DNA of 56,034 nt. It comes from Chroococcidiopsidaceae cyanobacterium YX2bin18 (GTDB lineage: Bacteria; Cyanobacteriota; Cyanobacteriia; Cyanobacteriales; Chroococcidiopsidaceae). The notes under the pieces are model-generated. The model had not been told where the DNA came from. It was given only the letters and a program-made list of their open reading frames with translations, and ran no database searches. Location: contig JAUJND010000022.1 in NCBI GenBank assembly GCA_030446505.1, forward strand, positions 1-56,034, written 5' to 3'. A program made the translations under genes and the position numbers. Numbering within the stretch: position 1 is the first letter of the stretch; every line of letters begins with the position of its first letter. Below, piece by piece: positions 48,244 through 56,034 of the stretch.

Positions 48244-49293
48244 GTGCAGCATCATTTAAATAAAGTAGGCAAGTCCTATTTAGAGCTTGAGGATTTTACT
48301 AGAGTGAAAGTTGGTGATATCGGGGAAAAGGGTCTGTTGGAACAATTACAGCGTTTCTGTCCACCAGAAATTATCGGGGATGATGCGGCTGTAATGGCTA
48401 TTGAGCCAGGGCAATCTTTAGTGGTGACAACTGATGTATTGGTGGATGAAGTGCATTTTAGCGATCGCACCACTTCTCCAGAAGACGCTGGCTGGCGAGC
48501 TGTCACAGCCAACCTATCTGATTTAGCAGCAATGGGCGCTGTTCCTCTAGGGATCACCGTTGGTCTAGGACTCAGAAGCGATGTTCTAGTCAGCTGGGTA
48601 GAGCGGCTGTACCAGGGAATGAATGAATGTCTACAACAGTACGGCACACCTATTGTCGGGGGCGATATCTGCCGCTCACCAGTAATTACAATAGCAATTA
48701 CTGCCTTCGGTCAAGTCCACCCTAACCGCATTATTCGCCGCTCAGCTGCCCAGCTGGGTGATGCTATTGTTGTCACAGGGGTTCACGGTGCCTCACGTGC
48801 GGGGTTAGAACTGCTACTTGATCCTGATTTGGGACAAAACCTGAGTCAGACGCAGCGAATAGCCCTAATTCAAGCGCATCAAAGACCTCAACCCCGCCTG
48901 GATGTATTGCCACTTCTTTGGGAAGTTAGTGGTGAATCGGCAACAGTGGCTGGCATGGATAGCAGCGATGGTTTAGCAGACGCTTTAGTGCAAATATGTC
49001 AAGCCAGTAGCGTTGGTGCCAAAATTAAGCGCAGCCATATCCCTATACCACCTGCATTAAATAATTGGTCACCACCACAAGCACTAGACTGGGCTTTATA
49101 CGGTGGCGAAGACTTTGAATTAGTGCTGTGCCTTGCTCCAGAACCAGCAAATGCTTTAGTACAACAACTGGGGAATAGCGCAGCTGTTATCGGAACAATC
49201 ACATCCGAATTAGAAGTGCGGTTGATTGATCAAACAGGCAAAACCCCCGATCAAGTTCTTAGCCTCAGCCGGGGATTTCAACATTTTAGTTAG
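48244..49293 (+). CDS. thiL: Thiamine-monophosphate kinase
   Basis: ThiL phosphorylates thiamine phosphate to the active diphosphate. The family start VKVGDIGEKGLLEQLQRF follows about 20 extra residues if GTG at 48244 is used; GTG at about 48307 is an alternative that gives the usual length. Motifs: IIGDDAAVM, TTDVLVDEVHF, NLSDLAAMGAVPLGITVGL, IVGGDICRS, GMDSSDGLADAL and YGGEDFELVL. The frame is intact. The 229 bases upstream hold the divergent promoters of thiL and the CRISPR-associated regulator. Confidence 0.93.
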   Translation: MQHHLNKVGKSYLELEDFTRVKVGDIGEKGLLEQLQRFCPPEIIGDDAAVMAIEPGQSLVVTTDVLVDEVHFSDRTTSPEDAGWRAVTANLSDLAAMGAVPLGITVGLGLRSDVLVSWVERLYQGMNECLQQYGTPIVGGDICRSPVITIAITAFGQVHPNRIIRRSAAQLGDAIVVTGVHGASRAGLELLLDPDLGQNLSQTQRIALIQAHQRPQPRLDVLPLLWEVSGESATVAGMDSSDGLADALVQICQASSVGAKIKRSHIPIPPALNNWSPPQALDWALYGGEDFELVLCLAPEPANALVQQLGNSAAVIGTITSELEVRLIDQTGKTPDQVLSLSRGFQHFS

Positions 49294-49300
49294 ACAGTAG

Positions 49301-49415
49301 AGAAATAGTTGTGAGGTTTAAACTTTGAATTTTGAATTTAAAAAGATTCGAGTAATTAATTTATCACTTCTGAACACTTCTTTTAACTCAAAACTTAGAA
49401 TTCATAACTATTTCT
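49301..49415. terminator. Long inverted repeat between convergent thiL and gap2
   Basis: Arms AGAAATAGTTGTGA (49301-49314) and TTCATAACTATTTCT (about 49401-49415), with AT-rich inner complementarity. Found between convergent stops; a bidirectional terminator is plausible. Confidence 0.45.
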
Positions 49416-50430
49416 AACTCACCCACTTTTCAGCCATTAACTCTGCCAAATCTACCACACGCTGACTGTAGCCCCACTCGTTGTCATACCAAGCCATCAC
49501 CTTTACCATGTCACCGCCCATGACCATCGTTAAACTGGCATCTACAATTGAAGAAGCATCATGACCGCGATAGTCAGATGAAACCAGCAGTAGTTCGCTG
49601 TATTCCATAATGCCTTTCAAATGACCTGCTGCTGCTTCCTGCAAAACTTGGTTTACTTCCTCAGCAAACGTATTCTTCTCAACCTGAACAATGAAATCCA
49701 CCATAGAAACATTAGGGGTGGGTACTCGCAATGCAACACCATTCAGCTTGCCTTTAAGTTCTGGCACCACTAGAGCTACCGCTTTAGCTGCACCAGTCGA
49801 GGTTGGTACAATATTCATTGCTGCTGCCCTTGCGCGTCGGACATCTCGGTGACTGGCATCTAACAGGCGCTGATCGCCAGTGTAGCTATGAGTAGTGGTC
49901 ATCATACCTTTGATGATGCCGAATTTCTCGTGCAACACCTTGGCAACGGGAGCCAAACAGTTAGTAGTACAGCTAGCATTACTGATAACGACGTGCTTGT
50001 TATGGTCATAATCCTGGTGATTTACGCCAACTACAAACGTGCCATCATCGTTTTTTCCTGGGGCAGTGATCATCACCTTCTTAGCACCAGCGTTTAAATG
50101 CTTAGACGCACCTTCTTTACTGGTAAAAACGCCCGTAGACTCAATAATCAGATCAATTTCCCAATCTCTCCAAGGCAAGTTTTCTGGGTTGCGATCAGAT
50201 GTACATTTAACAGTTTTGCCATTAATAATGATCGAGTTATCGTCAGCACTGATATCGGCATCCTTTAACGTCCCCAGCATCGTGTCATACTTCAACAAGT
50301 GAGCGTTGGTTCTGGGGTCAGAAGTGTCATTGATAGCGACGAGATCGATTTTGCTATTTTCTCTAGTCAGCCAGCATCGCATAAAGTTGCGTCCGATGCG
50401 CCCAAACCCGTTGATCGCGACTCTAATCAC
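49414..50430 (-). CDS. gap2: Glyceraldehyde-3-phosphate dehydrogenase (Gap2 type)
   Basis: A 338-residue GAPDH. Motifs: [14 protein letters not shown] (cofactor binding), [17 protein letters not shown], the catalytic [12 protein letters not shown] (cysteine near 154), [20 protein letters not shown] and [16 protein letters not shown]. The [20 protein letters not shown] stretch and overall length fit the NADPH/NADH-using Gap2 of cyanobacteria, which serves the Calvin cycle and is related to plastid GapA. The gene is intact, alone on its strand, and followed upstream by a 41-base palindrome before nadD. Confidence 0.95.
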   Translation of the reverse strand: MIRVAINGFGRIGRNFMRCWLTRENSKIDLVAINDTSDPRTNAHLLKYDTMLGTLKDADISADDNSIIINGKTVKCTSDRNPENLPWRDWEIDLIIESTGVFTSKEGASKHLNAGAKKVMITAPGKNDDGTFVVGVNHQDYDHNKHVVISNASCTTNCLAPVAKVLHEKFGIIKGMMTTTHSYTGDQRLLDASHRDVRRARAAAMNIVPTSTGAAKAVALVVPELKGKLNGVALRVPTPNVSMVDFIVQVEKNTFAEEVNQVLQEAAAGHLKGIMEYSELLLVSSDYRGHDASSIVDASLTMVMGGDMVKVMAWYDNEWGYSQRVVDLAELMAEKWVS

Positions 50431-50519
50431 AGCTTGCCCTCTGGTGTGTACTGAATAATAAATACCTAGTATTGAGGATCAATCATATCGCAAAGGGCGG
50501 TGCATTATAACTTCTGAGT

Positions 50520-50560
50520 GTCATCGGTACACCGGAGTTTAACTCCGGTGTACCGATGAC
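50520..50560. repeat. 41-base near-perfect palindrome
   Basis: Arms of 20 bases, GTCATCGGTACACCGGAGTT (50520-50539) and its exact reverse complement (50541-50560), around one T. It lies between the nadD end and the gap2 start. It has no T run, so it may be a dispersed palindromic repeat, a transcript-stabilising hairpin or the nadD terminator. Confidence 0.75.
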
Positions 50561-50650
50561 CAGATTCCCCGGTCAGCTAGGCTAAGAAAGTCTAGAATTT
50601 ATAGAGATTTATTCCGGTTCGCTGCTTACGGTTGCTTCCGGCGACAGAGG

Positions 50651-51271
50651 TTAGGAATATAAGTTCTGCGTGGCAATGTATTGTCTCACAACTTCAGGGA
50701 CTAAGTAACGGATCGATTTACCATCATGGCAATATTGGCGAATCAAACTTGAGGATACTCCTATCCAAGGTATCTGCAATAAATGCCAGTAAATATTAAT
50801 ACCTTCAACCGCTAGTTTTTGTCTTACTTGTATACACAACTTGATTGGCTCCATGTTTCCTAGTGATGGCGCTGACACAATTCGGGGCGCAACTAACCAG
50901 TCACACTCAGCAGCTAGTTCTTGTCGTCGGTACCACCGGGGTAAAGTTTGGAAAGAATCTAGACCAACAATCCAGTACCAGTGAGTATTAGGGTAAACAG
51001 CTTGCAGCTCAATTAAGGTTTCGATTGCAAATGAAGGTTTAGAGTGATTAAATCCTGCTATCGAGACGATGAAAGCTGGATGGTCTGCGATCGCTCTCTG
51101 CACCATCTCTAAGCGATGCTTAAATATTACAGCTTGTTTATGCGGTGGACACGGAGATGGCACCCAAATTACCTGATCCAGTTCTACCTGGCTCAAAGCC
51201 GTTTCAGCAATCACTAAATGCCCCCAGTGAACCGGATCGAACGTGCCACCCAAAATTCCCACTTTCCGCAT
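50651..51271 (-). CDS. nadD: Nicotinate-nucleotide adenylyltransferase
   Basis: NadD adenylates nicotinate mononucleotide on the way to NAD. The 206-residue frame shows the nucleotidyltransferase start GILGGTFDPVHWGHLVIAE (HxGH motif), VPSPCPPHK, the WYWIVGLDSFQTLPRWYR segment and the ISSTxxR-like VSSSLIRQYC near the C-terminus. Length and motifs are normal. The gene is intact. It lies in the same direction as gap2 but the palindrome and about 200 bases separate them. Confidence 0.94.
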   Translation of the reverse strand: MRKVGILGGTFDPVHWGHLVIAETALSQVELDQVIWVPSPCPPHKQAVIFKHRLEMVQRAIADHPAFIVSIAGFNHSKPSFAIETLIELQAVYPNTHWYWIVGLDSFQTLPRWYRRQELAAECDWLVAPRIVSAPSLGNMEPIKLCIQVRQKLAVEGINIYWHLLQIPWIGVSSSLIRQYCHDGKSIRYLVPEVVRQYIATQNLYS

Positions 51272-51708
51272 TCATCACCGTCGCGGTTTGCTAAGTAGTA
51301 CCCTTAATTCAATCTTAGAGAGGTTTTTAAGAACACTCGCCTGCCACCTATAATCCAGATTACAGACAGAATTAAACGTTGCAGCGCTGTTGCAAAACAT
51401 AATTTGTATCCCAGTGTTATCTTCAAATGCATTTGACTAATTAGTACTACCGCTAAAAGTAGTCTCCTTATTGGTATGTCAAAGGAATTATCCTATTTAG
51501 CACCTAATTCAAAACATAAAAATAATTCGGTATAAAAAGATTAAACACTACATTTAAAACCCTGAATTAAAGCAATCACAATAGCTCCAAATATAAATTA
51601 TGCAGAAATAAAGAATAAAAAATGTGGGAGGCACAAAACTGCATTTATTGATATGATATCGCCTAATATTTGTGCATTATAGTGTGGTGTGGTGTGTAAG
51701 GAGCAAAG
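51272..51708. promoter_or_regulatory. Upstream region of murC and nadD
   Basis: About 440 AT-rich bases between divergent genes. No RNA or repeat recognised. GTGTGGTGTGGTGTG precedes AAGGAG, the ribosome binding site of the ATG at 51709. Confidence 0.45.
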
Positions 51709-53230
51709 ATGCCAGAGTCTGTTGATTTTAGCGGCAAGCCATTTCATTTTATTGGTATTGGTGGTATTGGAATGTCAGCCCTGGCTCACGTTCTAGCCAA
51801 GCGCAAACTGCCAGTATCGGGGTCAGATATCCGTTCCAGCCACATTACTCAGCAGTTGTCAGCAATTGGAGCACATATTTTTCATACACAAGACGCGACC
51901 AATCTGGAGTTTTTTCTATCTGAAACTGACCTCTGCTAGCGTGTTACCCGCTATGCCAGTTAGTTCAATGGTACATCAGTACTGTTAGAGCATAACTCAA
52001 TTGGCATAACAGCTAATAAACTGGAGGCATTGCCTCAAGTAATTTGTTCAACGGCAATCAATCCAGCGAATTTAGAATATCAAGCGGCTTTAATTTGTTG
52101 TCCTACTTTTCATCGCTCAGATTTATTAGCAGCCTAATTCAGGATTATCAAAGCATTGCAGTAGCAGGAACTCATGGCAAAACTACAACGAGTAGCATGA
52201 TTGGCTATATGCTCCCTCCAGGCTGGTATTGATCCAACAAATTGTCGTGGGGGAAAGTGAATGCCTGGTCGGGCAATGCGCGACTGGGACAAAGTCAGTA
52301 TCTTGTTGCGGAGGCAGATGAATCTGATGGAACTATCTCGTTAAACTGTCTGCCCAAATTGGAGTTATCACTAATGTTGAACTTGACCATCCTGACCATT
52401 ACGAAACGCTGGAGCAGGTAATTGAAACCTTCCAGGTGTTTGCCCAAAGTTGTCAAATTGTAATGTAGGTTGCCTGATTGTGCAATAGTGCGCGATGCTA
52501 TCTTTGGCAAAAAACCTTGAAAATCGTCAACCTAATGACAAACAGCTACAGCCTAGATCCAGATACAAATGCAGACTACACAATAACTGATGTTGACTAC
52601 CGTGCAGATGGCACTACGGCGCTACCAGTTCTGGAAAGTTTTAGGAGAGTTGAATTTGCGGTTACTCAGGCAGCATAACCTTAGTAATTCTCTCGCAGCA
52701 TTTAGCTGTCGGTCGTCTATTGAATTTAGATTTTCAGTTATTGCCAATAGCATCGCCAATATTGAAGGGCACGTCGCCGCTTTGAGCTGCGCGGCGAAGC
52801 TAATATTCTTTTCATTGATGACTATGCCCATCACCCAGCGAGATCCGCGCTACATTAGCCGCTGCACGTTCACAGCAAGACCTGAACAACGCGTAGTTGC
52901 CATTTTCCAACCGCATCGTTATAGTCGGACACTTACGTTTTTACCAGAGTTTGCTCAGTCCTTTAGTGATGCTGATTTAGTTGTTATTAGTGATATTTAC
53001 AGCAGGCGAACCGAACTTGGGACAAATTAATGCTCAACAATTATATGAATTTAATTGCTACCCATTACCCGCAAGTGACTTATCCTTCTTTGGAGTCAGT
53101 CTGTCAGTATCTGATCCAAATACTGCGTCCAGGCGATATTGCTGTTTTTAGGACCGGAAATTGTGGATCAGTGATTCCAGAAGTGATGAACTCGATTCAC
53201 CACATGGGTAAAACAGATAACAGAGGAGAG
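51709..53230 (+). pseudogene. murC: UDP-N-acetylmuramate-L-alanine ligase, heavily disrupted
   Basis: MurC adds L-alanine to the cell-wall precursor. Fragments in all three frames line up in the right order: PFHFIGIGGIGMSALAHVLA (nucleotide-binding start, after an AAGGAG site), VICSTAINPANLEYQAAL-like sequence, the ATP site [103 protein letters not shown] and PGDIAVF. At least eight indels are required. Long stretches still match perfectly, so the changes are recent or are errors. As murC is essential and normally single copy, base-call errors must be considered first. Confidence 0.85.
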
Positions 53231-53321
53231 ATTAATATGAACGTCTCTCAAAACCCGGCAATGTCGGTACTTCTCCTTGATTGTGAATACCAAAACCAAA
53301 AATGATTCGCTAGTATGTTAG

Positions 53322-54221
53322 TTGATTTATTTACCGGGTTCTACTTATCATGTTAAGTCTCTCGTGCCTCTGGCAACACTCACATCTTTTCGGGTTGGGG
53401 GACCAGCGCAATGGTACGTTGCTCCCCGGAACTTAGAAGCGCTACAAGCAAGCTTTGAGTGGGCTAAAACAGAGGGTTTAGCAGTGACACTGCTGGGAGC
53501 TGGTTCTAACTTGCTCGTAAGCGATCGCGGTTTACCAGGCTTAGTCATTGGTACTCGGCATCTCCGCCATACCGAATTCAACTCTGATACTGGTCAAGTA
53601 ACAGCTGCTGCTGGAGAACCTCTGCCTCGCTTGGCGTGGCAAGCAGCCGAACGAGGGTGGCAAGGATTAGAATGGGCCGTTGGTATTCCTGGCAGCGTTG
53701 GCGGTGCTGTTGTGATGAATGCGGGTGCTCACAAAAGCTGTGTAGCTGATATGCTGGTGAACACTCAGGTATTGTCACCTTCTACAACCCTGGAAACTGT
53801 TACTCCTCAACAGCTAGGCTATAGTTACCGTACTTCATTACTTCAAGGGAGCGATCGCCTAGTTACACAGGCGGTGTTCCAACTACAACCTGGAAGCGAC
53901 CCAGAGCTTGTTTTGGCGACAACAAGCCAACACCTAGAACAGCGACGCACAACTCAACCTTATCATCTACCTAGTTGTGGCAGTGTTTTCCGTAATCCCA
54001 AACCCTATCAAGCAGGTTGGTTAATTGAGCAGACAGGGCTTAAGGGTTACCAAATTGGGAGAGCGCAAGTGGCGCAACGCCATGCCAACTTCATCCTTAA
54101 CTGCGGCGGAGCAACAGCTAGTGATATTTTCCAATTGATTAACTACGTCCAACAGCAGGTTGAACAGCATTGGGCTATTCGCTTAGAGCCAGAAGTCAGG
54201 ATTTTAGGACAGTTTCAGTAA
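53322..54221 (+). CDS. murB: UDP-N-acetylenolpyruvoylglucosamine reductase, N-terminus disturbed
   Basis: MurB reduces the enolpyruvyl group with FAD and NADPH to give UDP-MurNAc. The main frame, from a TTG at 53322, has LTSFRVGGPAQWY, LLGAGSNLLVSDRGLPGLVI, WAVGIPGSVGGAVVMNAGAH, GYSYRTSLL, PSCGSVFRNP and the C-terminal ILNCGGATASDIFQLI. The natural start is probably ATG at 53237, with AGGAGA upstream (MNVSQNPAMSVLLLDCEYQN). From there one missing base near 53297 and a TAG at 53319-53321 cut off about 25 residues. These are not catalytic, so a protein started at the TTG might work, though it lacks a binding site. It follows murC directly, as in many cyanobacteria. Confidence 0.9.
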   Translation: MIYLPGSTYHVKSLVPLATLTSFRVGGPAQWYVAPRNLEALQASFEWAKTEGLAVTLLGAGSNLLVSDRGLPGLVIGTRHLRHTEFNSDTGQVTAAAGEPLPRLAWQAAERGWQGLEWAVGIPGSVGGAVVMNAGAHKSCVADMLVNTQVLSPSTTLETVTPQQLGYSYRTSLLQGSDRLVTQAVFQLQPGSDPELVLATTSQHLEQRRTTQPYHLPSCGSVFRNPKPYQAGWLIEQTGLKGYQIGRAQVAQRHANFILNCGGATASDIFQLINYVQQQVEQHWAIRLEPEVRILGQFQ

Positions 54222-54404
54222 CAGGTTTTCTATCAGGGGAATTAGTTCCGTCCAAGGTTTCCTAATTCCGAGAGGGAACCCTAATCTCCCGTTGAATCAA
54301 GTCACGTCAAACTGATGTGGTAGCGTTTAGGAGAAAGAAAGTGATTTCTGTAGGGCATCTATAATTTAATGGGACTTTTATCTAATTAACACGGTCAATT
54401 AGTT

Positions 54405-54749
54405 ATGACACAAGGAAAAGGATTCGGTTTTGGTCTAGGAAAAATGAAAGAACTAGCCGATGCCTTTAAAAAGGCTCAGCAGGTTCAAGAGGGCGCAAAA
54501 AAGCTCCAAGAAGAATTGGAGCAAATGGAGATTTCTGGCGAGGCTGGCGGTGGTTTAGTTAAGGTAATTCTCAGTGGCAACCAGGAACCTCGGCGGGTGG
54601 AAATTTCCCCAGATGCGTTAGGAGAGGGAACAGAAGTGCTTGCTGATCTGGTAACAGCAGCAATGAAAGATGCTTATAACAAGTCCACAATGACAATGCG
54701 GGAGCGAATGGAAGAATTGACAAGTGGATTAGAGCTTCCAGGAATGTAA
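54405..54749 (+). CDS. YbaB/EbfC-family nucleoid-associated protein
   Basis: A 114-residue protein with the family core: a basic, helical N-terminus ([20 protein letters not shown], then [20 protein letters not shown]), the strand [20 protein letters not shown] and a C-terminal helix ending [17 protein letters not shown]. It forms dimers that bind DNA and affect nucleoid structure or gene expression. Its [10 protein letters not shown]-terminal tail is Gly/Phe-rich. The frame is intact. It follows murB by 183 bases and may be a separate unit. Confidence 0.92.
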   Translation: MTQGKGFGFGLGKMKELADAFKKAQQVQEGAKKLQEELEQMEISGEAGGGLVKVILSGNQEPRRVEISPDALGEGTEVLADLVTAAMKDAYNKSTMTMRERMEELTSGLELPGM

Positions 54750-54863
54750 AGAAGCAGTAGCGCCATCGCCCGTGTCCTCTGAAAATTGGAGGAAGGCAAA
54801 AGGCAAAAGCTCACAACTTTTGTCTAACTGCCTTTCGTAGCCTTATCTAAAGGATTGCTGTAG

Positions 54864-55358
54864 ATGCCTTACAAGCTTTTATTTGTTTGCCTTGGTAACA
54901 TCTGCCGTTCACCAGCGGCAGAGAATATCATGAATCATCTCATCTTCCAATCGAACCTAAGTGAGCAAATCCTCTGTGACTCTGCTGGTACAGCTGGGTA
55001 TCACATTGGGCGTCCGCCTGATCAGCGGATGACAATTACTGCGGCTGAGCAACTAGGTATTAAACTATGTGGTCAAGCTCGCCAGTTTAAACACTCTGAC
55101 TTGAAAAACTTTGACTTAATTTTGGCTATGGATCGAGCTAACTATCAAGATATTCTCGATCTTGACCCAAGCGGGCAGTACTGGAATAAAGTGCGCCTAA
55201 TGTGTGACTTTTGCTTAAGCCATTCTCTTAAGGAAGTCCCAGATCCTTACTATGGTGGTCCAGAAAACTTCAATCACGTTATTGAGCTACTCCTTGATGC
55301 CTGTAATGGCTTACTTCAGTATGTTATCAATCAAAAGTTAGTTGCTAGATTTGAATAA
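54864..55358 (+). CDS. Low-molecular-weight protein-tyrosine phosphatase
   Basis: A 164-residue cytoplasmic phosphatase. The active-site P-loop is LFVCLGNICRSPAAE, with the nucleophilic cysteine near residue 9 and the arginine near 15. The general acid lies in the VPDPYYGGPENF loop (aspartate near residue 130). In cyanobacteria such enzymes reverse tyrosine phosphorylation, including that of photosynthetic and polysaccharide-related proteins. AAGGA precedes the ATG. The frame is intact. It converges on the response regulator gene at a 25-base gap. Confidence 0.93.
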   Translation: MPYKLLFVCLGNICRSPAAENIMNHLIFQSNLSEQILCDSAGTAGYHIGRPPDQRMTITAAEQLGIKLCGQARQFKHSDLKNFDLILAMDRANYQDILDLDPSGQYWNKVRLMCDFCLSHSLKEVPDPYYGGPENFNHVIELLLDACNGLLQYVINQKLVARFE

Positions 55359-55383
55359 GTTATACGTTATTTAACTCAAAACT

Positions 55384-56022
55384 CTATTCCACTAGGTGAT
55401 GCTTCATCGCAAAACCAACCAGTTCTGCTCTATTACTAGTTTCAGTTTTTCTAAACAAGCTACTGACGTACTTTTCTACTGTCCGAGGGCTGAGGTGTAG
55501 GCGAGTCCCTATTTCGGCATTGGAAAGACCATGAGTCACTAGCACTAGAACTTCCTGCTCTCGCTGAGTTAGCTTGAGCGCCAAGTTAGAATTTTCAGCG
55601 TCATCTAAGCGCGAACTTTCTTCAAGGGAAAGATGATATTTATGTATCATCTGCGATCGCTCTAGAAGATTGTGAATTGCTGCTCCTAACTCTGCCAATT
55701 CAAACGGCTTAGGTAAATAGAGATCGCCTCCAGACTGGTAACCTTGAATTCTCTCCGCAGTTTCGTTTCTTGATGTCAAGAAAATAACTGGTAATAGCCG
55801 AAACGCTGGGTGTTGCCGAACACCTTGCACAAGCTCGTAGCCGTTCATCCGTGGCATGATAATATCGGTCACCATTAGATGAGGATGATGTGCTTCAACC
55901 TTAGTCAGTGCTTCTCGACCATCAGCAGCCGTTAGAACTGAGTAGCCGGACATTTCGAGGTATTCGCAGATAGCCAGGCGAGTTCCTAGATCGTCATCGA
56001 CAACAAGAATCGTTAAGGGCAT
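55384..56022 (-). CDS. NarL/LuxR-type response regulator
   Basis: A 212-residue transcription factor. The receiver domain has the acidic pair in ILVVDDDLGTR, the phospho-acceptor aspartate in LMVTDIIMPRMNG (about residue 53) and the lysine in LYLPKPFE (near 105). The C-terminal LuxR helix-turn-helix reads LTQREQEVLVLVTHGLSNAE and IGTRLHLSPRTVEKYVSSLF. Its architecture resembles that of the plastid-encoded Ycf29 regulators, but I am not sure of orthology. No sensor kinase is visible in the window. The frame is intact. Confidence 0.92.
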   Translation of the reverse strand: MPLTILVVDDDLGTRLAICEYLEMSGYSVLTAADGREALTKVEAHHPHLMVTDIIMPRMNGYELVQGVRQHPAFRLLPVIFLTSRNETAERIQGYQSGGDLYLPKPFELAELGAAIHNLLERSQMIHKYHLSLEESSRLDDAENSNLALKLTQREQEVLVLVTHGLSNAEIGTRLHLSPRTVEKYVSSLFRKTETSNRAELVGFAMKHHLVE

Positions 56023-56034
56023 GGATGATAAAGG

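Noticed and set aside
51948..52020. Possible tRNA-like sequence (GTTAGTTCAATGGTA)
   Set aside because: No cloverleaf could be formed, and the stretch falls in the middle of the murC reading.

Overview
The window comes from a cyanobacterial chromosome. GCGATCGC-type (HIP1-like) octamers are scattered through most genes. The gene content fits as well: a Gap2-type GAPDH, the NDH-1 assembly factor CRR6, a Ycf55-like DUF3685 response regulator, cyanoexosortase A with HpsJ, a cyanobacterial mannose-1-phosphate guanylyltransferase/phosphomannomutase fusion, and the pilM-N-O-Q cluster. I cannot name the species; a Chroococcidiopsis-like or filamentous lineage is a guess. I recognised no rRNA, tRNA, insertion sequence or prophage.

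Layout. 0.1-6.9 kb: nadC, argS (carrying three in-frame palindromic inserts), a cysteine desulfurase with one in-frame TGA, a phospholipase D/EF-hand/ComEA-like lipoprotein, a broken cobK and a small membrane protein. 7.3-13.1 kb: the sugar-nucleotide fusion protein, ssb, a sugar-binding lipoprotein and pilM. 13.1-17.4 kb: decayed pilN, pilO and pilQ. 17.8-23.0 kb: HU, cobD, a disulfide-reductase-like flavoprotein, the DUF3685 regulator and a Fur-family gene. 23.6-28.4 kb: a fragmented cyanoexosortase A locus (exosortase, partner protein, HpsJ), then a secreted protein and a PEP-CTERM protein, the substrate class of exosortases. 29.1-33.4 kb: a PilB/GspE-like ATPase, CRR6, a family 9 glycosyltransferase and ispD.

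33.4-48.0 kb is one complete type I CRISPR-Cas locus of the MYXAN/Dev-like kind, read on the minus strand: WYL regulator, cas6, cas3, cas8a1, cas7, cas5, a mini-CRISPR, an Uma2 nuclease-fold gene, a lone degenerate repeat, fused cas4-cas1, cas2, leader, and an array of 55 repeats. Genes occupy spacer positions at two places. A DUF4258/DUF2283 toxin-antitoxin-like pair lies between two neighbouring repeats of the main array. The uma2 gene fills the interval between two degenerate repeats inside the cas operon, right after a repeat-spacer-repeat unit whose spacer has the normal length of 35 nt. These nested genes are the most unusual feature of the window.

48.2-56.0 kb: thiL, gap2, nadD, murC (heavily disrupted), murB, an EbfC/YbaB protein, a low-molecular-weight tyrosine phosphatase and a LuxR-type response regulator.

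Many genes carry single-base indels or stops (iscS, cobK, pilN, pilO, pilQ, cyanoexosortase, hpsJ, gspE-like, crr6, GT9, cas1, cas3, cas5, cas6, WYL, murC). They cluster in patches between long intact stretches. Because an essential gene such as murC is hit, locally poor sequence quality is as likely as true genome decay. Genes listed as pseudogenes are disrupted in the sequence as given.
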